A stretch of DNA of 34,678 nucleotides, taken from contig JAJQBI010000031.1 of assembly GCA_021203365.1 (NCBI GenBank), positions 1-34,678 of the forward strand. The letters are read 5' to 3'. The DNA is from Clostridiales bacterium (GTDB taxonomy: Bacteria; Bacillota; Clostridia; Lachnospirales; Lachnospiraceae). Shown in pieces: positions 8,258 through 15,170 of this stretch. Below the pieces are notes generated by a model, which saw only the letters and a program-made list of their open reading frames with translations, was not told the DNA's origin and searched no databases. Each line of letters begins with the position of its first letter. The first letter of the stretch is position 1. The position numbers and the translations under genes were made by a program.

Positions 8258-8285
8258 TTGACAATGCAACAGAAGGTGTTATAAT
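8258..8285 (+). promoter_or_regulatory. Promoter of the DUF4190 gene
   Basis: Consensus -35 TTGACA (8258-8263) and -10 TATAAT (8280-8285) with a 16-bp spacer, about 50 nt before the start codon. Confidence 0.8.
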
Positions 8286-8335
8286 GTGTGGAATCAGAGA
8301 AAGGGAGAACCGTAAGATTTACAGGAGGATAAAAT

Positions 8336-9007
8336 ATGGATCAGAATGACTATGGAAGCGGTTCAGAGAACCAGGATTATGCCGGCTGGCAAAACAGTGA
8401 CCGGCAGGGATACACAGATTATGAGAGAAACGGCAGCGGACAGAATTATACCGGATATCAGGGCGATTCCGGCGCGAATTATCAGAACAGCTATAATGGC
8501 TATACGGATCATGATAGACAGAATCGGTGGAATGGGTATGAAGGGTACGGAGGATATTCCAACGGGGAGAACCGCGGCCGCAGATCCGGCCGTGGCCTGG
8601 CCGTGGCCGCGGTGGTTCTGGGAATCCTTTCCCTGCTTACCAGCGTTACGGTAGCGGGAGGCATCCTTCTGGGCGTGATCGGTATTGTTCTGGCTGTTTT
8701 ATCCAGAAAACAGCGTCCCATGCGCACCTCCGCCAGGGTTGGTATGGGTTTTTCCATCGCGGGAATTGTTTTAAGCGTGGTAATCCTGGCGGGAACCATT
8801 CTGTGGTTCGTCTCTTTTATTAACGAATATCTTCAGGATCCCTATGGCATATACGATTATTTTTATGAGTATGGCGATGAATATGAATATGGGGATGAGT
8901 ATGATTTTGGGAATGAATATGAATTTGAAAATCCGGGAGGAGGATTTTCCCAGCCGGGAGACCTGCCGGGAAATTCGGGCGATTCCTCCGGAGCCTATTC
9001 TCTGTAG
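8336..9007 (+). CDS. DUF4190-type membrane protein with Tyr/Asn/Gly-rich N-terminus
   Basis: 223 aa. Residues 1-85 are a low-complexity hydrophilic region rich in Tyr, Asn, Gly, Asp and Gln. Two membrane helices follow (about 88-118 and 133-160), with VAAVVLGILSLLTSVT and GMGFSIAGIVLSVVIL matching the DUF4190 pattern. The C-terminal tail is acidic and repetitive (EYGDEYEYGDEYDFG), then Gly/Pro-rich. AGGAGG lies 7 nt before the ATG and the promoter is near consensus. Such small proteins are common and uncharacterised in Lachnospiraceae. Both tails are likely disordered. Its stop lies 7 nt from the convergent apbE stop with no terminator between them. Confidence 0.75.
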   Translation: MDQNDYGSGSENQDYAGWQNSDRQGYTDYERNGSGQNYTGYQGDSGANYQNSYNGYTDHDRQNRWNGYEGYGGYSNGENRGRRSGRGLAVAAVVLGILSLLTSVTVAGGILLGVIGIVLAVLSRKQRPMRTSARVGMGFSIAGIVLSVVILAGTILWFVSFINEYLQDPYGIYDYFYEYGDEYEYGDEYDFGNEYEFENPGGGFSQPGDLPGNSGDSSGAYSL

Positions 9008-9014
9008 AAGCCGT

Positions 9015-10088
9015 TCAGACTGACTGTACGGAATAGTTTTCCTGGAGCAGGGTGAATCTCTTTGCCATCCCTTCCGTCAGATATACATTAAATTCTTCGT
9101 CCACGAACAGAGCGTCTGCCCCATATTCCTCCAGAAGCGCCGTTCCTGCCTCCACGCCAAGGACAAAGCAGGCGGTGGAGAGACCATCGGCCGCAAGGCC
9201 GCTGTCACAGACAACCGTGACGGCTGTGATCCCATTCTGTGCCGGGTATCCGGTATCCGGATCCAGGATATGGTGATAGCGGACCCCGTCTTCTATAAAA
9301 TATTTTTCATAGTCCCCGGAGGTGGAGAGAAATTCGGTGCTGTCCAGGGAGACAATCCCAAGATAGTCTCCGTCCTCCTCCTCCCTGGGATCTGTAATGG
9401 CAATCTGCCAGAGAGAGCCGTCCGGCTTGTTTCCCCAGGTGAGTACGCTGCTGCCCCCAAGATTTACCAGAAGACCCGTCACTTCCTCCTGATCCTCCAT
9501 GTATTCCAGAATCCTGTCACAGCCGATGCCCTTTCCAAAGGCGCCCAGATCCAGGGAACAGCCTTCCTTTATTGTCACGGTATTTCCGGAAAGCTCCACA
9601 TTTCCATATCCGATGTCCGCCAGAACTGCCTGGATTTCCTCTTCATCTGGAATCCTCTGATCTTCCCCGCCGATGTCCCAGAGGCGGATCAGATTCCCGA
9701 TGGTGGGATCAATGGCGCCGTCGGATTTCCGGGACATTTCCAGTATTTCTGTAAGATATCCGGTAAGTTCGGAGGAAATTTCTGTGGGCTGGCCGCTTTG
9801 AGCGTTTATCAGGGAAATTTCGGAATCCTCATTGGTCCAGGAGAGAAGGCTTTCTTCTGTTTCCCGCAGAAGCGTTCCGATTTCACCCGTGATATCCTCC
9901 CCGGAGGTATAGAGCGTTTCCGATACCACTGTGTCCATGGCGAAGTCAATATTTGAAAAGGTCTGTGTTTTTCCGGCGGCGGGACACAGAGATGTGTCCA
10001 GAATTACGATTGCGGCGGGAATGAGCAAAAGGATGCCCATGGCCGTCGGAGTTCTTCCGATTTTTACTTTTCTGCCCTGTTTTGCCAT
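9015..10088 (-). CDS. apbE: FAD:protein FMN transferase (ApbE)
   Basis: 357-aa ApbE enzyme. It splits FAD and attaches FMN through a phosphodiester to Thr/Ser of target flavoproteins. An N-terminal membrane anchor (about 15-33) places it on the outer face. Family motifs are complete: FAMDTVVSE, TIGNLIRLWDIG, SLDLGAFGKGIGCDRI, LLVNLGGSSVLTWG, STSGDYEKYF, HHILDPDTGYPA and GLAADGLSTACFVLG. The HILDPDTG and AADGLSTA segments carry the metal- and FAD-binding residues. A promoter lies at 10130-10159. It is divergent from the NusG_II and Gx genes. These three are typical companions in flavin-based membrane electron transfer, but no FMN-binding-domain target protein is encoded in the window. Confidence 0.95.
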   Translation of the reverse strand: MAKQGRKVKIGRTPTAMGILLLIPAAIVILDTSLCPAAGKTQTFSNIDFAMDTVVSETLYTSGEDITGEIGTLLRETEESLLSWTNEDSEISLINAQSGQPTEISSELTGYLTEILEMSRKSDGAIDPTIGNLIRLWDIGGEDQRIPDEEEIQAVLADIGYGNVELSGNTVTIKEGCSLDLGAFGKGIGCDRILEYMEDQEEVTGLLVNLGGSSVLTWGNKPDGSLWQIAITDPREEEDGDYLGIVSLDSTEFLSTSGDYEKYFIEDGVRYHHILDPDTGYPAQNGITAVTVVCDSGLAADGLSTACFVLGVEAGTALLEEYGADALFVDEEFNVYLTEGMAKRFTLLQENYSVQSV

Positions 10089-10129
10089 ATAACTACCTCT
10101 GCCGTGTCTATTTCTGTTGTTTCCCTTTT

Positions 10130-10159
10130 ATTATACGTCAGGACTCTGTGTGAGAACAA
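10130..10159 (-). promoter_or_regulatory. Promoter of apbE
   Basis: Minus-strand -35 TTGTTC (10154-10159) and -10 TATAAT (10130-10135), 18-bp spacer. Confidence 0.6.
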
Positions 10160-10228
10160 CCGGTTTTTCCTCTGATTCCCCTGATTTTAAGGAACAGATT
10201 TCGAAGAGTGTCATAAGCTCCACGGAAT

Positions 10229-10257
10229 TTGCCTTTTTTACAAAGGTATGTTATGAT
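10229..10257 (+). promoter_or_regulatory. Promoter of the NusG_II-Gx pair
   Basis: -35 TTGCCT (10229-10234) and -10 TATGAT (10252-10257), 17-bp spacer. Transcription would start near 10264, which supports the TTG start at 10292 over upstream ATGs. Confidence 0.6.
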
Positions 10258-10291
10258 TGAAGCGAAAAAAGAGATCAGGGGAGGCATTTAT

Positions 10292-10690
10292 TTGGAAAAA
10301 CAGGATCGCTTATCCCGTCGGATTTCAAAAAAGGAGCTTCTGTTTATCGCCGGAATCCTGGCACTGGCTGCCATCCTGTGGCTCTGGTTCAGGTTTTCCT
10401 CCGGGGAAGACTGTGTGTATATTCGAATTACGGTGGACGGAGAGGAGCTGGGGGTTTATTCCCTGGCGGAGGATCAGGTGATCGCCATCGGGGATACCAA
10501 TGTGTGCGAGATCAGAGACGGAGAGGCGAGAATGATCCAGGCGGACTGTCCGGATCAGCTGTGCATGTATCAGGATGCCATCGATGAGCGCGGAGGCACC
10601 ATCATATGCCTTCCCAACAAAGTTATAATAGAAGGAGAGGAAGCCGGAGATCCGGATGAAAATGAAATCCAGATTGACTCGGTGACGTGA
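10292..10690 (+). CDS. NusG domain II-containing membrane-anchored protein
   Basis: 132 aa from a TTG start that has AGGGGAGG 7 nt upstream; in-frame ATGs at 10229 and 10253 lie inside the promoter and lack a ribosome site. A single N-terminal membrane helix (about 17-33, LLFIAGILALAAILWLWF) is followed by an extracytoplasmic beta domain of the NusG_II type, with DCPDQLC and GGTIICLPNKVII as hallmark motifs. The two Cys of DCPDQLC may form a redox-active pair. The stop is 4 nt before the Gx gene start, so they form an operon. As I recall, this domain plus Gx corresponds to EetA/EetB of Listeria flavin-based extracellular electron transfer; that is inference here. Confidence 0.85.
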   Translation: MEKQDRLSRRISKKELLFIAGILALAAILWLWFRFSSGEDCVYIRITVDGEELGVYSLAEDQVIAIGDTNVCEIRDGEARMIQADCPDQLCMYQDAIDERGGTIICLPNKVIIEGEEAGDPDENEIQIDSVT

Positions 10691-10694
10691 GAAT

Positions 10695-11183
10695 ATGAAG
10701 CACAAGGTCGCATATCTGGGCGTTTTTTCCGCGATTGCCATTATTCTTGGCTATGTGGAAACGCTGATTCCGGTTTTTACGGGGATTCCGGGTATTAAAT
10801 TAGGACTGGCCAATCTGGCAGTCCTTTTCATTCTGAAACGGTATTCCCTCAGGGAGGCCGCTCTGGTATCCGTGGTACGGATCCTGGTCATCGGCTTTCT
10901 CTTTGGAAGTATGTTTTCCATTGTTTACAGTCTGGCGGGAGCCGCCTTAAGCCTGACGGCCATGACACTGCTGATCCGGCACTCCGGTTTTTCCATTCTG
11001 GGAATCAGCGTGGCCGGAGGTGTGGCCCACAATCTTGGGCAGCTGGCTGTGGCTATGCTGGTCCTTGAAAGTACAAGCCTGATTTATTACGTGCCGGTTC
11101 TTCTTGTCTCCGGAGTTCTCACCGGTCTGGTTATCGGAACGGTTACCGGTGAAATCCTCAGGCGGGTTCCGCCGTCGCCCTGA
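10695..11183 (+). CDS. Gx transporter family protein (heptaprenyl diphosphate synthase component I-like)
   Basis: 162-aa integral membrane protein with five to six helices, matching PF07456. The core GIPGIKLGLANLAVLFILKR, REAALVSVVRILVIGFLFG and YSLAGAALSL is typical. The old name links it to heptaprenyl diphosphate synthesis, but the family resembles ECF S components and usually sits beside NusG_II and ApbE or FMN-binding proteins, as here. It starts 4 nt after the NusG_II stop. Its stop is 3 nt from the stop of the convergent DUF975 gene. Function in quinone or flavin handling at the membrane is inferred from context. Confidence 0.87.
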   Translation: MKHKVAYLGVFSAIAIILGYVETLIPVFTGIPGIKLGLANLAVLFILKRYSLREAALVSVVRILVIGFLFGSMFSIVYSLAGAALSLTAMTLLIRHSGFSILGISVAGGVAHNLGQLAVAMLVLESTSLIYYVPVLLVSGVLTGLVIGTVTGEILRRVPPSP

Positions 11184-11186
11184 AGC

Positions 11187-11984
11187 TTACGGCAGCCGAC
11201 GGGTGTCTCCGGTGTCGTACATATCCGGATAGGCGTTCCTGTAATCGGTTCGGGGCTCCTCCCCATACAGGCTCTGCCGGATTCCCAGATAAAATTCGGT
11301 GATACTCATCTCCATGTAGGGAATTACCCACAGAAGCGCCAGATAAAGAGTGAAAATCGAGAGAATCAGCCAGGGAACAAAGCTCAGGTTCAGAAGAATA
11401 AACTTCCAGATTCTCCCTTTCATCATCTGAGCGCTTTTTTTCAGCGCATCCATGCCTCCCAGGTTTTCCTCATCCGCCAGAAGAAAATAAGTCAGCGCAA
11501 AGGGGATGGTGACGAGGAAATTCAGAAGAGATCCCAGAAGCAGCAGCGCGAAATACGTAACCATCCATACCATCTGTTCCTCTGCGGTATCGCCGACTTC
11601 CGACGCGTAGCCAAAGATCATGCAGGGCAGGGAGGTGATCAGACTGATGACAGAGAGCACAAAGGAGGCTACAATCACACAGTCCGGCCGGTTCCGGAAG
11701 AAGTACAGAAGATCTCCCATGGAATATGTCTCTCCCCTGGCGATGCACAGGTAAATCCGGTAAAGTCCCGCTGAAAACACACATACCAGGAGGGAGAGGA
11801 TAAAGTAAAACACTTCTCCCAGAATCATACTGACCGTGCCTTCTCCCGGGAAAAGCGCGGAAGTCAGAGAACTTCCCAGGAGACTTAAGCCGGAGGATGT
11901 GATGGTTCCCACAATGGGAATCAGATAATTCCCCCGCAGACTCATTTTTGCCAGCTTTTTACACTCACGGATACTTCTCTCCAT
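11187..11984 (-). CDS. DUF975 family membrane protein
   Basis: 265-aa integral membrane protein with about five to six helices. It starts with a short amphipathic RSIRECKKLAKMSLRGNY segment typical of DUF975. The late block ALTYFLLADEENLGGMDALKKSAQMMKGRIWKF is the family's most conserved part. DUF975 proteins are widespread in Firmicutes and uncharacterised. The C-terminal tail (about 40 residues) is hydrophilic and likely cytoplasmic. An AAAGGGTG site precedes the ATG. It follows hom on the same strand with a 43-nt gap and no clear terminator. Confidence 0.85.
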   Translation of the reverse strand: MERSIRECKKLAKMSLRGNYLIPIVGTITSSGLSLLGSSLTSALFPGEGTVSMILGEVFYFILSLLVCVFSAGLYRIYLCIARGETYSMGDLLYFFRNRPDCVIVASFVLSVISLITSLPCMIFGYASEVGDTAEEQMVWMVTYFALLLLGSLLNFLVTIPFALTYFLLADEENLGGMDALKKSAQMMKGRIWKFILLNLSFVPWLILSIFTLYLALLWVIPYMEMSITEFYLGIRQSLYGEEPRTDYRNAYPDMYDTGDTRRLP

Positions 11985-12027
11985 AAAAACACCCTTTCTG
12001 AAGGATTGACCCGGCGGCCGTGGGACT

Positions 12028-13242
12028 TCAGTCCTTTACCCGGATCATGGTGATCACGCTGCCGTTCAGCTTTCCGGCTTTCTCTCTGTATTCTCCCTGG
12101 GTCATGCCGGCGGCGATAAATGCAAATTCTCCTGGCAGATTCTTCAGGTTTACAATCTGAACCGGTCCCATTATATTCTGTACTTCGCTTACGGTCATAC
12201 CCTTAACCCGGACAAAGAAACGGCCGTTCACCTGGTCCAGATCCATGAGCTTCAGGGCCCGGCTGCTCCAGTTGGTCATAATATTCCGGTGGAGATGCTT
12301 GGCCTCATCCACCACATCCGCAACCACCGCGCTGGCCGTGGGAAGCTTTCCGGCTCCGCTGCCGTAGAACATGGCGTCTCCCAGCACGTTTCCGTGAATA
12401 AAGACCGCATTAAATACATCGTTCACGCTGAAAAGAGGACTGTTCTGGCCAAGAAGGAAGGGCGCCACAAGGGCGTAAAAGGAGTCGCTGTCCACCTTGC
12501 GGCTGGTGGCCAGAAGCTTGATGGTCATGCCCAGCTCTTTTGCGTAGGCCATGTCCTCCGGCGTAATTTTCGTGATTCCCTCTGTGTATATTTCCTCGTA
12601 ATCCAGAAATTTGCCATAAGCAAGGGAAGAGAGGATGGCAATTTTACGGCTGGCGTCCGCGCCCTCCACATCCGCGGTCGGATCTGCCTCAGCGTATCCC
12701 TTGGCCTGCGCCTCTTTCAGTACACTGTCAAAATCACTGCCTTCCATGCTCATTTTATAGAGCATGTAATTGGCGGTTCCGTTCAGGATTCCGGTGATCT
12801 CGTCAATTTCGTCTGCGGTCAGGGAGGAATTCAGCGCCCGTATGATTGGGATTCCGCCGCCGCAGCTGGCCTCGAAAAGGAAGTTGATATCTTTTTCTCT
12901 GGCGATTTCCATCAGCTCGGAGCCGTACTTCGCCACCAGAGCCTTGTTGGAGGTGGCCACACTTTTTCCTGCGAGAAGCGCGCGCTTTACAAAGGTGTGA
13001 GCCGGCTCAATACCGCCCATAACCTCCACCACAATCGCGACCTCGGGATCATTCAGAATTACCTCGTAATCGTGAACCAGCACTTCCTGCACAGGGTCGC
13101 CGGGAAAGTCCCGGAGATCCAGCACATATTTGATCCGGATTTCGTCTCCGGCGCGTTTATTGATGCTCCTGTGGTTGGTGTTGATAACCTCCACAACACC
13201 GCTTCCCACTGTTCCGTATCCTAATACTGCTATGTTTATCAT
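12028..13242 (-). CDS. hom: Homoserine dehydrogenase
   Basis: 404-aa enzyme reducing aspartate semialdehyde to homoserine with NAD(P)H, the branch point to threonine and methionine. Rossmann motif GYGTVGSG is at residues 8-15. The catalytic domain contains SNKALVAKYG, FEASCGGGIPIIRAL and ILNGTANYML, and the YAEADPTADVEGADA motif that places the substrate and catalytic lysine region. A short C-terminal ACT-like domain (about 330-404, GRFFVRVKGMTVSEVQNIMG) suggests feedback control by threonine. GGAGG lies 6 nt before the ATG. It lies downstream of pheB, the usual partner in Firmicutes. A leader hairpin (13270-13292) sits 28 nt before the start. Confidence 0.97.
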   Translation of the reverse strand: MINIAVLGYGTVGSGVVEVINTNHRSINKRAGDEIRIKYVLDLRDFPGDPVQEVLVHDYEVILNDPEVAIVVEVMGGIEPAHTFVKRALLAGKSVATSNKALVAKYGSELMEIAREKDINFLFEASCGGGIPIIRALNSSLTADEIDEITGILNGTANYMLYKMSMEGSDFDSVLKEAQAKGYAEADPTADVEGADASRKIAILSSLAYGKFLDYEEIYTEGITKITPEDMAYAKELGMTIKLLATSRKVDSDSFYALVAPFLLGQNSPLFSVNDVFNAVFIHGNVLGDAMFYGSGAGKLPTASAVVADVVDEAKHLHRNIMTNWSSRALKLMDLDQVNGRFFVRVKGMTVSEVQNIMGPVQIVNLKNLPGEFAFIAAGMTQGEYREKAGKLNGSVITMIRVKD

Positions 13243-13269
13243 ACTTACCTCCAGTTATGTCATGCCTGA

Positions 13270-13292
13270 GGCGACAAAAGGTATTTGCCGCC
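13270..13292 (-). repeat. Leader hairpin, copy upstream of hom
   Basis: Sense-strand arms GGCGGCAAA and TTTGTCGCC pair over 9 bp including one G-U, around a TACCT loop. It lies 28 nt before the hom start. Just upstream, ATGATAC/GTATCAT (13293-13319) forms a second 7-bp inverted repeat. No T tract follows, so it is not an ordinary terminator. Confidence 0.7.
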
Positions 13293-13345
13293 ATGATACT
13301 CTTTTGTCCCCTGTATCATCTGATCCTGGTATCATCATTCTCATG

Positions 13346-13798
13346 TTATTCTCTGCCCAGTATTTTCAGATAATGGATGCCCCTGCGCTGCTCAATATCT
13401 TCTACCATGGCCTCTGCGTCTCCCTCTCCGGGCAGAATATCCACACTCAGGGTCAGAGTCGCGATTCCATTGATGGGAATGCTCTGGTGGATGGTGAGGA
13501 TATTTCCGTGAAAACGGGCGATTGTCTGCAGGACCATGGACAGAAGTCCCGGTTCATCGTCCATCTGAATGATGAAAGTGATGGTCTTGCCCTTTGCGTC
13601 CTCATGAAAAGGAAAAATATCGTCCTTATATTTATAAAAGGAACTGCGGCTGATGCCGGTCTGTTCGGCCGCCTCCTGTACGGTGGCCGCCTGATTGGAT
13701 TCCAGAAGCTTTTTAGCCTCCACAACCCGGAGGAGAACATCCGGTATGGCCCGTTCCTTTACGACATAGTATTTCTTTTTATTTCCCTGATTCTGCAT
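13346..13798 (-). CDS. pheB: ACT domain-containing protein, PheB family (UPF0735)
   Basis: 150 aa from MQNQGNKKKYYVV; the frame is open further upstream, but the promoter (13848-13876) and an AGTGAGGGG site just before 13798 fix this start, and B. subtilis PheB is similar in size. An N-terminal helix-turn-helix-like segment (EAAEQTGISRSSFYKYKD, about 43-60) precedes a C-terminal ACT domain (about 72-145, ITFIIQMDDEPGLLSMVLQT). PheB is thought to be regulatory in amino acid metabolism, with the ACT domain probably sensing an amino acid; its exact role is not settled. It lies directly before hom on the same strand with a 103-nt gap. Confidence 0.9.
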   Translation of the reverse strand: MQNQGNKKKYYVVKERAIPDVLLRVVEAKKLLESNQAATVQEAAEQTGISRSSFYKYKDDIFPFHEDAKGKTITFIIQMDDEPGLLSMVLQTIARFHGNILTIHQSIPINGIATLTLSVDILPGEGDAEAMVEDIEQRRGIHYLKILGRE

Positions 13799-13847
13799 AA
13801 TCCCCTCACTGTCCGCATTGTAAAGACACCTGTTTTTCTCCGAAAGT

Positions 13848-13876
13848 ATATTATCACATTCATGGAACCGGCGCAA
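13848..13876 (-). promoter_or_regulatory. Promoter of pheB(-hom)
   Basis: Minus-strand -35 TTGCGC (13871-13876) and -10 TAATAT (13848-13853), 17-bp spacer. Confidence 0.6.
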
Positions 13877-13885
13877 GTTAAATTT

Positions 13886-13924
13886 ATCTCAGTCCCCGTA
13901 CATATGTCGTACACGGACTGAGAT
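13886..13924 (-). terminator. Hairpin after prfB
   Basis: Perfect 10-bp stem ATCTCAGTCC (13886-13895) / GGACTGAGAT (13915-13924) with a 19-nt loop, 7 nt after the prfB stop. On the minus strand it is followed by AAATTTAAC, a poor T tract, so it may be a weak terminator or an mRNA-stabilising 3' hairpin. Confidence 0.5.
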
Positions 13925-13931
13925 AATCATT

Positions 13932-15051
13932 TTACTCCGGCTTCTTTGCCAGCGCGATCCATTTCAGATAGGAGTTGATAAATGTGTCAATGCTTCCGTC
14001 CAGCACCGCGTCCACATTTCCGGTCTCCTCGCCGGTGCGGTGGTCTTTCACCATGGTATAGGGCTGCATTACATAGGAACGAATCTGATTGCCCCAGCCA
14101 ATTTCCGTGACCTCTCCGCGGATTCCGGAGAGCTTCGCCTCCGCCTCCTGCTGCTTCAGGAGATAAAGCTTTGCCTTCAGCATCTGCATGGCCTTATCCT
14201 TATTCATATGCTGGGAGCGTTCGTTCTGGCACTGCACCACAATTCCCGTGGGGAAATGGGTAATTCGGATAGCCGAGGAGGTTTTGTTGATGTGCTGCCC
14301 GCCGGCCCCGCTGCTTCGATAGGTATCAATGCGGATGTCTTCATCGTTGATTTCCACATCCAGGTCTTTTTCTATATCCGGCATAACATCACAGGATACA
14401 AAGGAGGTCTGCCGTTTCCCCGCCGCGTTAAAGGGGGAAATCCGAACCAGGCGGTGTACGCCCTTTTCAGATTTCAGATATCCGTAGGCGTTTTCCCCGT
14501 TGACCTGGAAGGTCACGGATTTGATGCCAGCCTCGTCCCCGTCCAGGTAGTCCAGAACCTCCAGACTGTACCCCTTTCGGTCCGCCCAGCGGCTGTACAT
14601 GCGGTACAGCATACCGCACCAGTCACAGGCCTCGGTTCCGCCGGCCCCGGCGTTCAGCTTAAGGATGGCGTTCTCCGTGTCATATTCCCCGGACAGCAGA
14701 GTTTTCGCACGGATACTGTCAAATTCCGCCTGGAACGCATCCAGCATTTCCTGGATTTCCGGGATCAGGTCCGGATCATTTTCCTCATAACCCATCTCAA
14801 TCATGGTTTCCATATCCTCCATCTGGGTGACCAGATTCTGATAGGTCTCCATGTCGTCCTTCAGACTTTTCAGCTCCTTCATTTTCTTCTGGGAGGCTTC
14901 CGTGTCATCCCAGAAGCCCGGCGCTTCCATTTCCCGTTCTAATTCCTCGGCCCTTTTTTCCTTATTGGCGAGGTTAAAGTGAATCCCTCACTTCCACTAA
15001 TGGTTCTGTGAATGTTGCAAGAATGCTCTTGAACTGATCTAACTCAACCAC
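13932..15051 (-). CDS. prfB: Peptide chain release factor 2, programmed +1 frameshift
   Basis: RF2 releases the finished peptide at UGA and UAA codons. The gene is read from GTG (15049-15051; AAGGTG site upstream) for 25 codons to CTT TAA at 14974-14979. A +1 shift there continues in the second frame to the stop at 13932, giving about 372 aa, the normal RF2 length. After the shift the sequence runs NLANKEKRAEELEREMEAPG, as in other RF2 proteins. The tripeptide SPF (RISPFNAAGK) for UGA recognition and the catalytic GGQ (GAGGQHINKT) are intact. A GAGGG sequence 5 nt before CTT can act as the internal SD stimulator. The odd point is UAA in place of the usual UGA. It follows secA on the same strand, as in B. 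subtilis. Confidence 0.93.
14974..14988 (-). promoter_or_regulatory. RF2 autoregulatory +1 frameshift site with UAA
   Basis: Minus strand: AGGG, five bases, CTT TAA C. Zero frame ends at TAA (14974-14976); slippage on CTT (14977-14979) resumes with AAC. In most bacteria the site is CTT TGA C with an SD-like motif 3 nt upstream. Confidence 0.85.
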
Positions 15052-15170
15052 AGCTTCACCTTCTTTCTTATATTTTTACCGGGACAGAACCGGCCTGCCC
15101 GGGTATGCCGCAGATTCTCTGCCGGCCGTATTTAAACATAACATATCTTTTCAGATTCTGCAAATACCTT

